From Yarrowia lipolytica (taxonomy: Eukaryota > Ascomycota > Dipodascomycetes > Dipodascales), in contig NC_090774.1 of assembly GCF_001761485.1 (NCBI RefSeq), positions 682,001-746,000 on the forward strand: a stretch of DNA of 64,000 bases, in the 5' to 3' direction. This document shows positions 22,079 through 32,366 of this stretch, one piece after another. Position 1 is the first letter of the stretch. Every line of letters begins with the position of its first letter. A program made the translations under genes and the position numbers. The notes below the pieces were generated by a model. That model did not search any database, had not been told where the DNA came from, and saw only the letters and a list, made by a program, of their open reading frames with translations.

Positions 22079-23221
22079 TGTATCGTGATGTTGGTGTCAG
22101 TATGGAGCAGGTCCAGTTTACATTTCATTTTTCATGTCTGATACGGGTTAGGGTTTGTGTGTGTGAAACGTATGACTCAGATAACGTCTATTGGGCGCTA
22201 ACGATGTGGGAACAGGTGCGAATATTTGGTTGCGTTTAGGATCTCAGAGTGGTTCTTCCTTATTCAGTTGTCGTCACCAAGCTCTGGTACAGTATCTATT
22301 ACGATGATTGAGTCTATGGTTGCATACTACGCGCAACCAAGCAGCGGTTGGCAGGTAATATGAGTCTGAAGTAAGCAATGAAGATCTGAAATGATCCAAA
22401 TAAGTAAGAATTTATTTCATGAATATCTCAGATAGACCTTATCAAAGAATAATGAGATCCTTGGGGTTATCACCACACATGCCTCATTTTGGTCCATGCG
22501 TTTGTCATGCACAGCCCATTCTGGAAGAAGAAATTGAGGTGCTTCTTTGGGTGGCAAAAAACTTTGTCCTCGGACGGTGATGCTGAGGAGATGATTGAAA
22601 GCAGAAGTGATCGAAGTCGGAGATCGAAACCGGAGAAGAAGATATACGAATCAAAATGGATGGCGCGTATAACTGGTAATTTCAATTTGCCCTGATATAA
22701 AAGCAGTCCGTGCAGACGACTCATATCAGCTATTCCAATAGCTGAATTGAATATCAGGGGGGTCTTCGATGGCTTCTCTCAGGAAGGCTACATATGTTTC
22801 CAAGCAGCCATTAGTCGGGATTTTGCTGCAGGCGAAGCAGATCCGGACTCCTTCCAATCTACCAATGCCTCCAGAGCAGATTTGGACAAGGTGAGCAAGA
22901 AGAGCAAGAAGACCAGAACTGAAGGTATGACCGCGAGCGCACTATGCACTATGTATGTACAGTATGGGATGACATAAACCACGAGTAAAGTATGTACAAT
23001 AGGGAATGAAATGCGAGAATGTTCCATTATTCGCTCAAAGGTCCACAACTATTAGTTGCACATGATTTACTGTGAATCATGTTTCTACTGTTGAATTTTT
23101 TTTTCCATACAGCCTCATATGTCTTTTCGTCTCATCTCATATTTGGGGCTGATTTTAATTCTTACCTTAGCCGTAGCTATCGTCCTGAATAGTACATCGC
23201 CGTTCACGACAGTGCTTCACA
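22079..23221. other. 1.1-kb spacer upstream of MGM101 and the basic ORF
   Basis: Holds the MGM101 promoter side, a TATAAAAG at 22696-22703 and a small possible ORF. A coding-like plus frame from about 22507 to 22695 (DGDAEEMIESRSDRSRRS) has no supporting context. Confidence 0.4.
22769..22894 (+). CDS. Possible 41-residue small ORF behind a TATA box
   Basis: An ATG 66 bp after TATAAAAG (22696-22703) opens MASLRKATYVSKQPLVGI..., ending at a TGA that overlaps a GTGAGC donor-like word. Composition is basic and plausible, with a proline-rich end (PMPPEQIWTR). It may be exon 1 of a spliced gene or chance. No family recognised. Confidence 0.2.
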   Translation: MASLRKATYVSKQPLVGILLQAKQIRTPSNLPMPPEQIWTR

Positions 23222-23608
23222 ATGAGAAAAACCAACAAAGACAACCCAGCCGCCACACAAAAACAAATGGCACAAAAACCTGCAACGCAAAAGTCTCCTC
23301 TCAAACCCACGCTTGAGCAAACAGAGCTGTACAGGTTATGCGAAGATCTACAGAAACAGTCGCCCTCAATGCTCCTTTCACTACCCTCTCTACCAGCGTT
23401 CATCCGCACTCTTCACGCAGAATTGGTAGCAAAGCGCTCTGAGAAGACTTCCAGCTCGTCAAAGTCGTACACAGATTCCCCAGTTCCATTCACGCCACCA
23501 CCCAAGAGACGTCTCAGTGAGCACATGGTGAGCCCCAACATGAAGCTACACCGCTCAGACAGCTTCGATTACGACACCACGCCAACCAAAAAGAGAAAAT
23601 CCATGTGA
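23222..23608 (+). CDS. Small basic protein of unknown function, 128 residues
   Basis: No family recognised. The product is Lys/Gln/Pro-rich at the N-terminus and has a central predicted helical segment (ELYRLCEDLQKQ, then LLSLPSLPAFIRTLHAELV). The tail is Ser/Pro-rich with two basic clusters, PPPKRRLS and TKKRKSM at the very end, that look like nuclear localisation signals. TPPPKRRLS and SPNMKL look like phosphorylation sites. Codon choice resembles the other genes. A nuclear regulator is a guess from composition only. Confidence 0.5.
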   Translation: MRKTNKDNPAATQKQMAQKPATQKSPLKPTLEQTELYRLCEDLQKQSPSMLLSLPSLPAFIRTLHAELVAKRSEKTSSSSKSYTDSPVPFTPPPKRRLSEHMVSPNMKLHRSDSFDYDTTPTKKRKSM

Positions 23609-24369
23609 GACCTACCTCCTAAAAAGGGCTCTTCTGGCCAATCCTCGAATCCTAGTCGCCCGAGCCGTTATTTAGTGTGATCAAGCTTATGATGATCTTG
23701 CACTCCTGTAGTGGCCCGGCTTCGGCTCTGTTACCGGATTCAAACGCAAACGATACGAAATCACGGCAAACATACCAACACAGCTATCTGAAATCGCCTA
23801 ACTTCTTGCAATATGAACGCCAGGTCCGGCAAAAATGCCCATTGCGCCCTCCGCAGTATGTACAGTAACATGCGGTTGTACACGCCGCAGGCATTATTTG
23901 GAATGGGGAAAATATCATGAAAAGTGTTGTATCTATCTCTTGTAGCAAGGCCCTCTTTCAACCACCCAGCAATTCTCGAATTACGTGAACTTGCTACAAG
24001 AACGGAACAATAAACGAAGTCCCTCTCAAATCTAACAAATAAGGTTTGATATGGAGATGTGGTCATACTGCAACCATGTATGTACAAGTACACCTTAAAC
24101 CTTGTGCTAGTATATGTTTTTAAATTGGTCCCAAATGTTGGAAGCAAGGAGTTGTGATAGGGGTGGGAGTGAAAGGCATAAACAGACAGTGATAACTAAT
24201 TTAAAGTAGCTATCCATGATACACAGTTTGCAGAATTATATCGCTTTTTTAGTTACCCCAGCGAGCGCCTCTCTTTCACAAACTACTCTCGGTAATCTGC
24301 TGTGGAGCTACTTCTAAGCGATTACTGTAGTTCGGTGTACCAGTCGGTACACTCTATATCTGTCGCAAC

Positions 24370-24499
24370 ATGACCATCACCTCATTTCCATCTTTCAATC
24401 TGTGTTCATTCGGCACTCTCACTACGAGTTCATTCTTCGTCGGTTTCACCAGCATCAACAAGTGTCTGTTGTGTCTACTGGACTTCTTCGGTACTCCTT

Positions 24500-24531
<32 letters not shown>

Positions 24532-24860
24532 AACCAAACTCAAGAAGAAAGTTGCTACGAAAAACACCAAAAAGACAGTTAAAACTGCTGTCGCCATGGT
24601 GTACACAGCTATTAGATCCCCACCCTCGGCCGTCAAGAAAGTCGGCGCAATGGAAGGTAACACCAAGTTCAAGATCCAAGCAGCAGAGAAAGGAGTTGGG
24701 CTGAAGTTCTTTGTAAACCACAAAGCGGACTTTATAGCTCAAGTTTTCCCAACACCTTCCGTTCATATGAAGGAGTTGGAATTCTGAAAGAGTCAGAGTA
24801 AGTGTTTCGTCTACAGCAAAGAGGAGATTGAACCACGTAACTTGAAGAGTCGTCTGTAGC
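24370..24860 (+). pseudogene. Decayed coding-like region around a poly-A tract
   Basis: After a 30-nt A run, one plus frame reads as a Lys-rich protein (KKKVATKNTKKTVKTA, then VYTAIRSPPSAVKKVGAM, then FFVNHKADFIAQVFPTP). A stop at 24785-24787 interrupts it; the same frame continues with KCFVYSKEEIEPRNLKSRL to 24859. Before the A run, coding character sits in other frames and no single ATG-led frame spans the region. It looks like a gene relic of unknown family. Homopolymer length error could also disturb the frame. Confidence 0.35.
24501..24530. repeat. Poly-A homopolymer, 30 nt
   Basis: Thirty uninterrupted A, preceded by TCCTTC and followed by a Lys-rich coding-like frame. It could be an expanded lysine-codon run or a retroposition tail. 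No target-site duplication was found by eye. Confidence 0.9.
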
Positions 24861-25074
24861 TGCAACTATCGAAGATCTCCCTCATCTGTATTGACGAGGG
24901 ATTAAATTCTCCATGCTCCCTTGGAACCATTCTTTAATCTTCAAATCAGCTCTCTGTCTGTGGGTGAGTCTCCCACACAGATGTTATTCGCGTCCACTTA
25001 CTGTAATCTAAGCTCCCCTACGTCAGAACCATTTACGGAAGCTCGCCCAACTTCAACTGAAAAACATCATTTCA

Positions 25075-25500
25075 ATGGGGAGGTATCCTGAACCATCAAA
25101 CGTCAATTGGAATAACTATGAGTCTTCAAACTTATCGCATGCCTCTGGTGGTGTGGAAGCAATCCCTTCATTCTCTTTAGAACGGTACGATAACGCTTTT
25201 GACGCTTACGAATTCGAAGAGGAATATCTACAGTCACATCGCCGAACCCATGGTGAAGTCGCTCTTCTCCAACACATGACCACCTTCATTCGTCTCCAGC
25301 TTCATCTGGTGGCTCGCCCAGGAAAAACCGAAGAAAGCTCACACACTCTTCAGAAGACGAGATGTTGAAATGTGAGCGGCAGTCTGTGAGACGCAGCAGC
25401 AACAGAAATGAGTCTCTTGACCGTAAAGAAGATATTGACGTTTCTACAGGTACACTACGAGTAGTTGCGTTCTGGGTGTCGCCGAGGAATCGAACTGAGT
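25075..25500 (+). pseudogene. Second decayed coding-like region
   Basis: The frame from an ATG at 25075 reads MGRYPEPSNVNWNNYES... and is acidic near FDAYEFEEEYLQS. It then loses character while a neighbouring frame becomes protein-like (SPASSGGSPRKNRRKLTHS, then EDEMLKCERQSVRRSSN) up to a stop near 25500. This suggests a frame-disturbed relic, possibly of a Ser/Arg-rich regulatory protein. No family recognised. It could be the downstream part of the relic at 24370-24860. Confidence 0.3.
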
Positions 25501-26092
25501 AGCGAAAGGCAACCGCACAGTTCTGGTAACCTATATAACAAGCAAACCTTATTCCCAGTCATATTATGTTAAGGTTATCTGATTATGCACGGGTGCAGAC
25601 TATTGTAACAATGCCCGATTCTGGTGGGGTTCTAGATCTTTGTTAGTTTCTGTGAAATGTTTAAAAAAACAACAAATCGTTTGTTTTATTTGTCTCGAAG
25701 TTGGAGTTTATAGAATTTTGGGCGACTGGACTAGGTAGTGTAGACAATACCACGAAAAATCGCCGGTGTTTGTCCGATGTGTTGTGAAGACACAGAAGAG
25801 CTCAATGGATATCTTAGGCGGGAGAGGTTTGAAAAGTTGGCAGTTATATACTTGAGTTGCTTGCTGAATCTGTTAGTGTAATAATAACGACCTTGGGTGG
25901 GCTGTGCCTTGGAAAGACATTTAGACAAGCAAACATTAGTTCAGTGAAGGCATAAGGTGAGAGTGGGATTGCCAGAGTCTCGCATAGTGTCCTTAAGTCA
26001 ATTTGAGAGTAGTTTCAATGGACAAATGGTTTTGTTTTCGAAGTATCGGATATGATCCACAGCCCATCGTCGTTTTTATTTGTAATCGAGTG

Positions 26093-26400
26093 TCATTCTG
26101 TTGTGAAGAGATGTTGCAAAACCAAGTTGAACAGCATGCCATGTGTCTGTGCCTCGGAGTATGTCACATCATGTAACATCAACTTCTGTTGTCCCTTATA
26201 ACGGAAACACCATACCTGGAAAGCACATTCACCCTCATTCGGTTCCGACAGGGAATGGGGATTGATGGTGTTTCTTGCTGAAAATTCACCCACATCTAGA
26301 AACACCGCATTCCTTTGTTGTCTTTGTATACTTTTCCTCCAGTGCCGTCTATCATTGAAGGCTCAAGATTCACATGTGTATCCTGGGCATGGTTTTAGAA
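26093..26400 (-). pseudogene. Frame-disturbed coding-like fragment, minus strand
   Basis: Two overlapping minus frames each look protein-like. One reads HAQDTHVNLEPSMIDGTGG, then KVYKDNKGMRCF. The other continues from the same point with LDVGEFSARNTINPHSLSE and ends LVLQHLFTTE before TGA at 26093. There is no good start codon for the second part. A CTAACCAG acceptor-like word lies upstream near 26407-26414 without a matching donor. Origin unknown. Confidence 0.3.
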
Positions 26401-27254
26401 GTTGCACGCTGGTTAGCCGAATTTCAGCCGATCGATTTGAAGAGCGATGCTGATTGAATTGCGATATAAACGCAGTTGATCATGTGTGAAAATCAAAGCC
26501 GAGGTTACAGATCAATCCTTGACTCGTCACCTACGATTCTGTGTTCTCCGTGCCTGAGCTTTGTGCGTACTCCGGTTTGGTGTGTCCCAGGTACATACAC
26601 GTATCTTCCACCTCATTGACTACACGGGATTGTGTAGTTGATATCTAAGAGTCCATTCGATTGACTTGTAGAAGTTTGAAAGGCACGGCATACTCAAGAA
26701 CATGTAAATACAGCTACCGTATGGCAAAATTGAAGACATTAGTTCGTGAAGCAGGCTTATTGACACTGTAATGCCTCTAAATGGCACTGCGACCCCCACA
26801 TCGGCAAGTTAGGTATGAGAAAATGAACTGCACAGTATGCACAAGTACCTATTTCGACTTCACGTTCTCGGCAACGGGTCGGTATCGTTTCTGTTTGTCT
26901 CATGAGACTTCTTGCAACATGATCAGCCACAATGTTGCGATATAGCTTACAAGATCAATTCCCTCGGTCCACTCATACCCCACACTTTCCATGTGAATCG
27001 AGTCTTATCACGTTCCCTCCGCCAAGTCGCCCCGTCGCCGCAACAACCGAAGACGATCTCTCCAACGGTGTTAGTGGAAAAGCCTTTTTTGACGGAAAAA
27101 TGGACACGGGCTGCTGTGCCCTATGCATGCTTCTTAATATGGGTGAGTGTAAACAGTATGCTAGGAAGATGAATTGGCTGTATCTGGGACATTGTAATAC
27201 TTTCAGACATTGTCAGATCACAAATGGCGCTACTCTCAATGGCCCTTGCAGTGA

Positions 27255-27490
27255 CTAAGCACTCTTAACGAGATGGCCTCCATAGTCGCTTATCTTTGAG
27301 CAAATTTCCTTGGATTTTTCCCCTTTCTCCATGCGGCTACCTCGGTACGTGAGGCTAACTGCTGTTTCAGTCAATACCCGGACTATTTTGCCATGTTCCG
27401 GCTCTGATGGACTCGGATCTTTTTCATGTGTGCTTGGATTCTGCAACAGCGGGTTTAAGAGTTTTTTGAAGCGGGGAACATTGTGGTGTC
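27255..27490 (-). pseudogene. Possible coding remnant, minus strand
   Basis: An open minus frame with protein-like hydrophilic sequence (NPSTHEKDPSPSEPEHGK, then MEKGEKSKEICSKISDYGG) ends at TAG near 27255. It has no N-terminal ATG and no convincing upstream exon. It lies in the promoter region of the downstream hydrolase gene. Chance cannot be excluded. Confidence 0.2.
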
Positions 27491-27748
27491 AACGGGCATA
27501 CAAGGAGTATATGGATGTTTTTCTGGGGTCACGTGAGTCGTTTGGAGCCACTTTCCTACGGTGGATATTTAATTCGCTATTTATTTCACCCGCGCCGCTA
27601 ATGGTGTATACCGGTTCACACTCCCCTCTCCACGCTTTCAGCTGAACCTCGGCTCCCAAATAAGCTTTACGCCGTTTTATGCTCGAGCAGTCAAGCGGGG
27701 TGCATCGCAACTTTTATCCGAGTCTGGGGTAGACCAAGAAACGGGCTT

Positions 27749-27756
27749 TATAAATA
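27749..27756 (+). promoter_or_regulatory. TATA box (TATAAATA) of the Lpx1-like gene
   Basis: TATAAATA lies about 230 bp before the ATG at 27989. A GTCACGTGAG palindrome lies about 220 bp further upstream (about 27529). The intervening leader is rich in ACAC. Confidence 0.6.
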
Positions 27757-27988
27757 TCGCTGCCAGGACACCAGAAATATAGTCGGACAGCACAACTGGT
27801 TGGATCTCAGAAACAACACTAGAAACAACACAGAGCCGACACAAACGACGTTTAACACAAAAAGCTTAGCTCACACGTTACCGCCTTCTGTATTACACGA
27901 AGTACCACAAACCCTACACACATCGCCACTGACATACTTCTCATTTGTCATAACCACCACCACACACACCACACACACCATACACACC

Positions 27989-29128
27989 ATGGCCGAAGAA
28001 GTTATTTTCAAGAAGACCTACGTCAATTGTCCCGCGGCTTACCCCCGGAACCATCCCACCTCCACCATGCACCCTGACGACCGTCTCATCGTTCAGGCTG
28101 CTATTTACGAGCCCAAGGAGTTGACCAAACCCCTCAAGGGCTCTCCCACCCTCATTTTCCACGCCGCCAACGGAATGCCCCGAGAGGCCTTGATCCCCTT
28201 CTTTGAGGATCTGTACAGCCTGCTCAAGGACAACAGCATCCAGCTCAACGGTATCATTGCCTTCGAGGCCGTCAATCAGTGCAACTCCAACATTATCAAC
28301 GAAAAGTTTCTAGGAGACACGTACGAGTGGAACGATGGTCCCCGAGATCTGCTTTCGGGTCTCTCTTATCTCCGATTCGGCAAGCACCCTCTTATGATGA
28401 GCGGTCCTCTTATCGGAATGGGCCACTCTGTGGGAGGCAACATTGTGTTCTCTCTCGCCGAGCAGAACCCCCACTACTTCTGCATGGTGCTGGGTCTGGA
28501 GGCTATGCTTCTGCCCGATGAGGCTCGAATCGACATGCGAGACTCGTACGCCGCCCAGTCCTACAAGCGACGAGACATCTGGCCCGATCTGGAGACAGTC
28601 AAGAACAAGTTCGCCAAGAACCCTGCCTTCAAGAACTGGGACCCTCGAGCTTTTGGTCTGTACCTCAAGTACGGTTTCCGAGAGCTGCCTACACACCTCT
28701 ATCCTAACGAGCGAGGAGTCACTCTGTCTACCGATAAGCATGCCGAGACCCACCTGTTTGTGCAGCGAAGCAAGAACCCCAACGCCGAGGTGCCTTTTGA
28801 GCGAGAAGAGCCCCACGAAGTGTTCAACGATCTTCTCAAAATCGCCGTGCCCAAGATGTTCCTATGTGCTCAAGATTCCTTCATTGGCATCTTTGAGGAG
28901 TATTACCCTCGAATCATGAAGCCCGGAGACGAGTTCCTGATGGTCCCCGGCAGCCATCTGGTCCCCTATGAGCAGCCCAAGGCTATTGCTGAGGCCTTTG
29001 TCCCCTTCATCAAGAAGAACTACTTCCAGTGGGTCGAGGATCGAGAGAAGAACATCAAGACCGTTCGAAAGCGAATGATCGACCAGGAGTTTGCAGATCT
29101 CATTACCAACAGAGACTCCAAGTTGTAG
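27989..29128 (+). CDS. LPX1: Peroxisomal alpha/beta-hydrolase, Lpx1-like lipase
   Basis: A serine hydrolase, 379 residues, expected in the peroxisome matrix because it ends in SKL (NRDSKL-stop), a canonical PTS1. The nucleophile elbow GMGHSVGG gives Ser at about residue 147. FHAANGMPREALIPF near residue 60 fits the oxyanion-loop region, and the late GSHLVPYEQP supplies a candidate catalytic histidine. Arrangement and PTS1 resemble yeast Lpx1. I start at 27989 (CACCATGGCC): the 63 codons before it in frame are ACAC-rich leader, although an upstream in-frame start at 27800 exists. A role in releasing acyl chains inside peroxisomes is inference. A peroxisomal ligase gene lies 4.3 kb downstream. 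Confidence 0.82.
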   Translation: MAEEVIFKKTYVNCPAAYPRNHPTSTMHPDDRLIVQAAIYEPKELTKPLKGSPTLIFHAANGMPREALIPFFEDLYSLLKDNSIQLNGIIAFEAVNQCNSNIINEKFLGDTYEWNDGPRDLLSGLSYLRFGKHPLMMSGPLIGMGHSVGGNIVFSLAEQNPHYFCMVLGLEAMLLPDEARIDMRDSYAAQSYKRRDIWPDLETVKNKFAKNPAFKNWDPRAFGLYLKYGFRELPTHLYPNERGVTLSTDKHAETHLFVQRSKNPNAEVPFEREEPHEVFNDLLKIAVPKMFLCAQDSFIGIFEEYYPRIMKPGDEFLMVPGSHLVPYEQPKAIAEAFVPFIKKNYFQWVEDREKNIKTVRKRMIDQEFADLITNRDSKL

Positions 29129-30140
29129 ATGAAGTCCAGAGCAAATACATTTAGATAACAGTGTGCTAGTGAGTGTGTAGTTGCTGTAGGAACAAGAATG
29201 TTGTTGCAGGCCCCTTGTAGTGAATCCCCAACACGAGTAGTAATAATAATGTACAGTAAGTGCCGTTTAACAAGGTCACGAATTGCACTATAGTTATCTT
29301 AATCGTTGTCTCGTTGTCTGAGCTGCATACATTAATTGTATTATCCTATAGATTCCACATTGTTGAAGTGGGTGAATGGATTTACAGTAGCTTCATTATA
29401 GAATTGTTGAATGGTACAAGTACTGTAATCGTATTGTTAACCCATATTCGTTCATTTTGTTGGCCATGTGGACATTCAGTTGTTGCAATTGCGCACCCGG
29501 TCAAGCAAGTTAGTACATACTGCACAAACCTATATGATCCATTTCCGGTCATTAATCTCCTCGTAATTTGGAAATCCTGGGCAAACTATATTGATTATTC
29601 CAGCTACCTGTCAAACCGCTGTAACTGTCCCGCACTTCAGCGTTCAGGACGTTCAGGGAACCTGCTACAGTATGTACAGTAGTAGCCGTGTGAGGCGTTT
29701 AATGGCGAGCTCGGACAGGAAATGAGAGGTCAAGCGAGGCAACCATGTGACAGCAACGAAGTCAACACCAATAATGTATGCCACCACCTTCACTTACACA
29801 ACCACTCCACTGTACATACAGTACAGTAATGTTAGTCAGAGCTTAGTGGCTGGGCAAGTACAACAACTGGCTTTGAAGAGAGCTGAAGCTCCTCAAGGCT
29901 CTATTGGGCGCTAGCAAGCAAATTTTTGGCATTTGGAAAGCCTGATAAGACGCCAATTATTCAATAATACAGCTTTTTCACACCCACCACCTCCCCACCA
30001 TGTAGCCATCCTCCCTGCATCATCCCCTTACGTGTCATATTCTTAAAGTTTGGTACGCGTCTCGGTTAGACTTCTGGCCATCTTTCACTTTCACACGTAT
30101 CGGGATTCGTTTTTTTTTCCACACAGCTACACACAACAAG
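29129..30140. other. 1.0-kb spacer before PMT4
   Basis: AT-rich DNA with TACAGTA words at about 29386, 29670 and 29817. A 140-codon plus frame from 29260 starts at a non-ATG codon and shows no coding character. No TATA box or RNA gene recognised. Confidence 0.5.
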
Positions 30141-32366
30141 ATGGCGGAATTGAGAAATCGCAAGGGCGGGGTGGCTGCCGAGCCTGCGGCAGCCGACTCC
30201 ACCCCCAAAGTGATGGTCAAGCCCAAAAAGAAGTCCAATGCCAAGTACTTCCAGGCCAACCTGGTGCTGACTCTGCTGGCGTTTCTGACCCGATTCATCA
30301 TGCTCTCGCACCCCGACGAAGTGGTGTTTGACGAGGTCCACTTTGGCAAGTTTGCCTCCTACTACCTCCAGCGAACCTATTTCTTTGATCTCCATCCTCC
30401 CTTCGCCAAGCTGCTTATTGCTGCTGTTGGCTGGCTGATCGGCTACGACGGATCCTTCAAGTTTGAGAACATTGGCGAGAACTACATCACCAACAACGTT
30501 CCCTATGTCGCCTACCGAGCGCTTTCGGCCTCCCTGGGCTCCCTGACCGTCCCCATTATCTTCAAGACCCTCCAGTACTCTGGCTACTCCGTGGCTGCTT
30601 GCACCATTGGAGCCGCCATTGTGTGTCTGGATAACGCCCATATCAACGACTCGCGACTGATTCTGCTAGATGCCACCCTCAACATCTCCGTGGCCCTGTC
30701 GCTCTTCTGCTACGTGCGGTTCTCCAACCAGCGAAAGTCCCCCTTCTCTCTAGCCTGGTGGACGTGGCTCTTCTCCACCGGTATCGCCCTCTCCTGCACC
30801 ATCTCCACCAAGTATGTCGGAGTCTTTACCTTCATGGCCGTTGGCGGCGCCGTCGTTTACGATCTGTGGCTGCTGCTGGATTACGAGAAGTCTGGTCTCT
30901 CGATGAAGGACTTCCTTTGGCACTTTGGAGCTCGAGCCTACGCTCTCATCCTTGTTCCCTTTGTTATCTATCTCGCCTGGTTCCAGGTCCACTTTGTGGT
31001 TCTGAACCGATCTGGCCCCGGAGACGCTTTCATGTCCCCTGACTTCCAGGAGACTCTGGGAGATAACTTCCTGGCCCAGCAGGCCCGAGACGTCGAGTTC
31101 TACGACATTGTGCGGTTTAAACACAAGTCAACCGGCGCTCTGCTGCACTCCCACGATGCCCGATACCCTCTGCGATACGAGGATGGTCGAATTTCGTCCC
31201 AGGGCCAGCAGGTGACTGGATACTCCACTGCTGATCCTAACAATGCCTGGCAGATCCTCCCCGAGAAAGACTTCCCCGAGGACCAGCGAGTTGGCCACCC
31301 TGTCTACGGATCGAACAAGGTCCGATTCCGACACCTTGCCACCAACACCTACCTTCTGACCCACGACGTGGCCTCTCCTTACTTCCCCACCAACCAGGAG
31401 TTCACGACTGTGTCTCCCGAGGTTGCTGCCGAGCGATACAACGAGACCATCTTCGAGGTGCGACTCAACACTGGCAAGTCCAACAACGTGCGAACCAAGG
31501 CCGCCGAGTTCAAGCTGATCCACGACAAGACCAAGGTCGCCATGTGGTCTCACAGTAAACTGCTCCCCGAGTGGGGCTTTGGCCAGTTTGAGATCAACGG
31601 AAATAAGAATACCCAGGACCCCACTAACACCTGGACCTTCGACGAGATTGTCGGTCTGTCTCCTGAGCGAGCGGCCTTCACCCCCAAGAAGACCCGTCAG
31701 ATCCCCTTCCTGCAAAAGTACCTTGAGCTTCAGGGAACCATGTTCCGAGAGAACAACGCTCTGACCGCCTCTCACCCCTACGCCTCCGAGCCCATCACTT
31801 GGCCCTTCCTCATTCGAGGTGTGTCTTTCTGGACTAACGCTCCCAACCGAGCCCAGATCTACTTCCACGGTAACTTTGTCGGCTGGTACATTGAGGACAT
31901 TGTCATTGCTCTGTTTGTTGGCGCGATTGCTGCCGACCAGTTTATGCGAAAACGACAGATCACCACCTTTGGCCGACGAGCTTCCTCAAAGCTCTACCAC
32001 TCCATGGGCTTCTTCTTCCTTGCCTGGAGCACACATTTCTTCCCCTTCTTCCTCATGGGTCGACAGAAGTTCCTGCATCATTACCTTCCCGCTCATCTGT
32101 GCGCTGCTCTGCTTGCCGGTGCCGGCTTCGATTTCATCTTTGGTGAGTTCGACCGACTCGACGAGGAGGCCAACGCTTCCAAGAAGGATCTGGAGTACAC
32201 CCAGCGAAAGAACAAGCCTCTCCATTTGGCCACCATCACTGTTCTCATTCTGCTGACCGCCTGCTTCCTCTTCTTCTGCCCTCTGACCTACGGACTGGCT
32301 AACCAGAGCGTCCAGGCCATTCAATGGCGACAGTGGATGAAGTTTGAGCTTCATTTCAGCAAGTAG
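30141..32366 (+). CDS. PMT4: Dolichyl-phosphate-mannose protein O-mannosyltransferase Pmt4
   Basis: Pmt4 moves mannose from dolichol phosphate to Ser/Thr of secretory and membrane proteins in the ER. The product is 741 residues with the full PMT layout. The first luminal loop has the catalytic Asp-Glu in HPDEVVFDEVHFGKF (about residues 55-70) and HPPFAKLLIA. Multiple membrane segments follow, then a luminal MIR region (about 315-505, with HSHDARYPLRYEDGRIS and TYLLTHDVASP), then C-terminal membrane segments. The SGPGDAFMS and DGRISSQGQQVTGY signatures match the Pmt4 subfamily more closely than Pmt1/Pmt2. Pmt4 favours membrane-anchored substrates. The Ser/Thr-rich surface protein at 12.6 kb would be a natural substrate, by inference. 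No intron signals. Confidence 0.95.
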   Translation: MAELRNRKGGVAAEPAAADSTPKVMVKPKKKSNAKYFQANLVLTLLAFLTRFIMLSHPDEVVFDEVHFGKFASYYLQRTYFFDLHPPFAKLLIAAVGWLIGYDGSFKFENIGENYITNNVPYVAYRALSASLGSLTVPIIFKTLQYSGYSVAACTIGAAIVCLDNAHINDSRLILLDATLNISVALSLFCYVRFSNQRKSPFSLAWWTWLFSTGIALSCTISTKYVGVFTFMAVGGAVVYDLWLLLDYEKSGLSMKDFLWHFGARAYALILVPFVIYLAWFQVHFVVLNRSGPGDAFMSPDFQETLGDNFLAQQARDVEFYDIVRFKHKSTGALLHSHDARYPLRYEDGRISSQGQQVTGYSTADPNNAWQILPEKDFPEDQRVGHPVYGSNKVRFRHLATNTYLLTHDVASPYFPTNQEFTTVSPEVAAERYNETIFEVRLNTGKSNNVRTKAAEFKLIHDKTKVAMWSHSKLLPEWGFGQFEINGNKNTQDPTNTWTFDEIVGLSPERAAFTPKKTRQIPFLQKYLELQGTMFRENNALTASHPYASEPITWPFLIRGVSFWTNAPNRAQIYFHGNFVGWYIEDIVIALFVGAIAADQFMRKRQITTFGRRASSKLYHSMGFFFLAWSTHFFPFFLMGRQKFLHHYLPAHLCAALLAGAGFDFIFGEFDRLDEEANASKKDLEYTQRKNKPLHLATITVLILLTACFLFFCPLTYGLANQSVQAIQWRQWMKFELHFSK

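Noticed and set aside
25731-25928. Minus-strand frame with a CTAACAG acceptor-like word
   Set aside because: No GTGAGT-type donor was found upstream to make an exon pair, and there is no ATG in frame.
29260-29682. 140-codon plus ORF downstream of the Lpx1-like gene
   Set aside because: Non-ATG start, no motifs, and AT-rich 3' flank composition.
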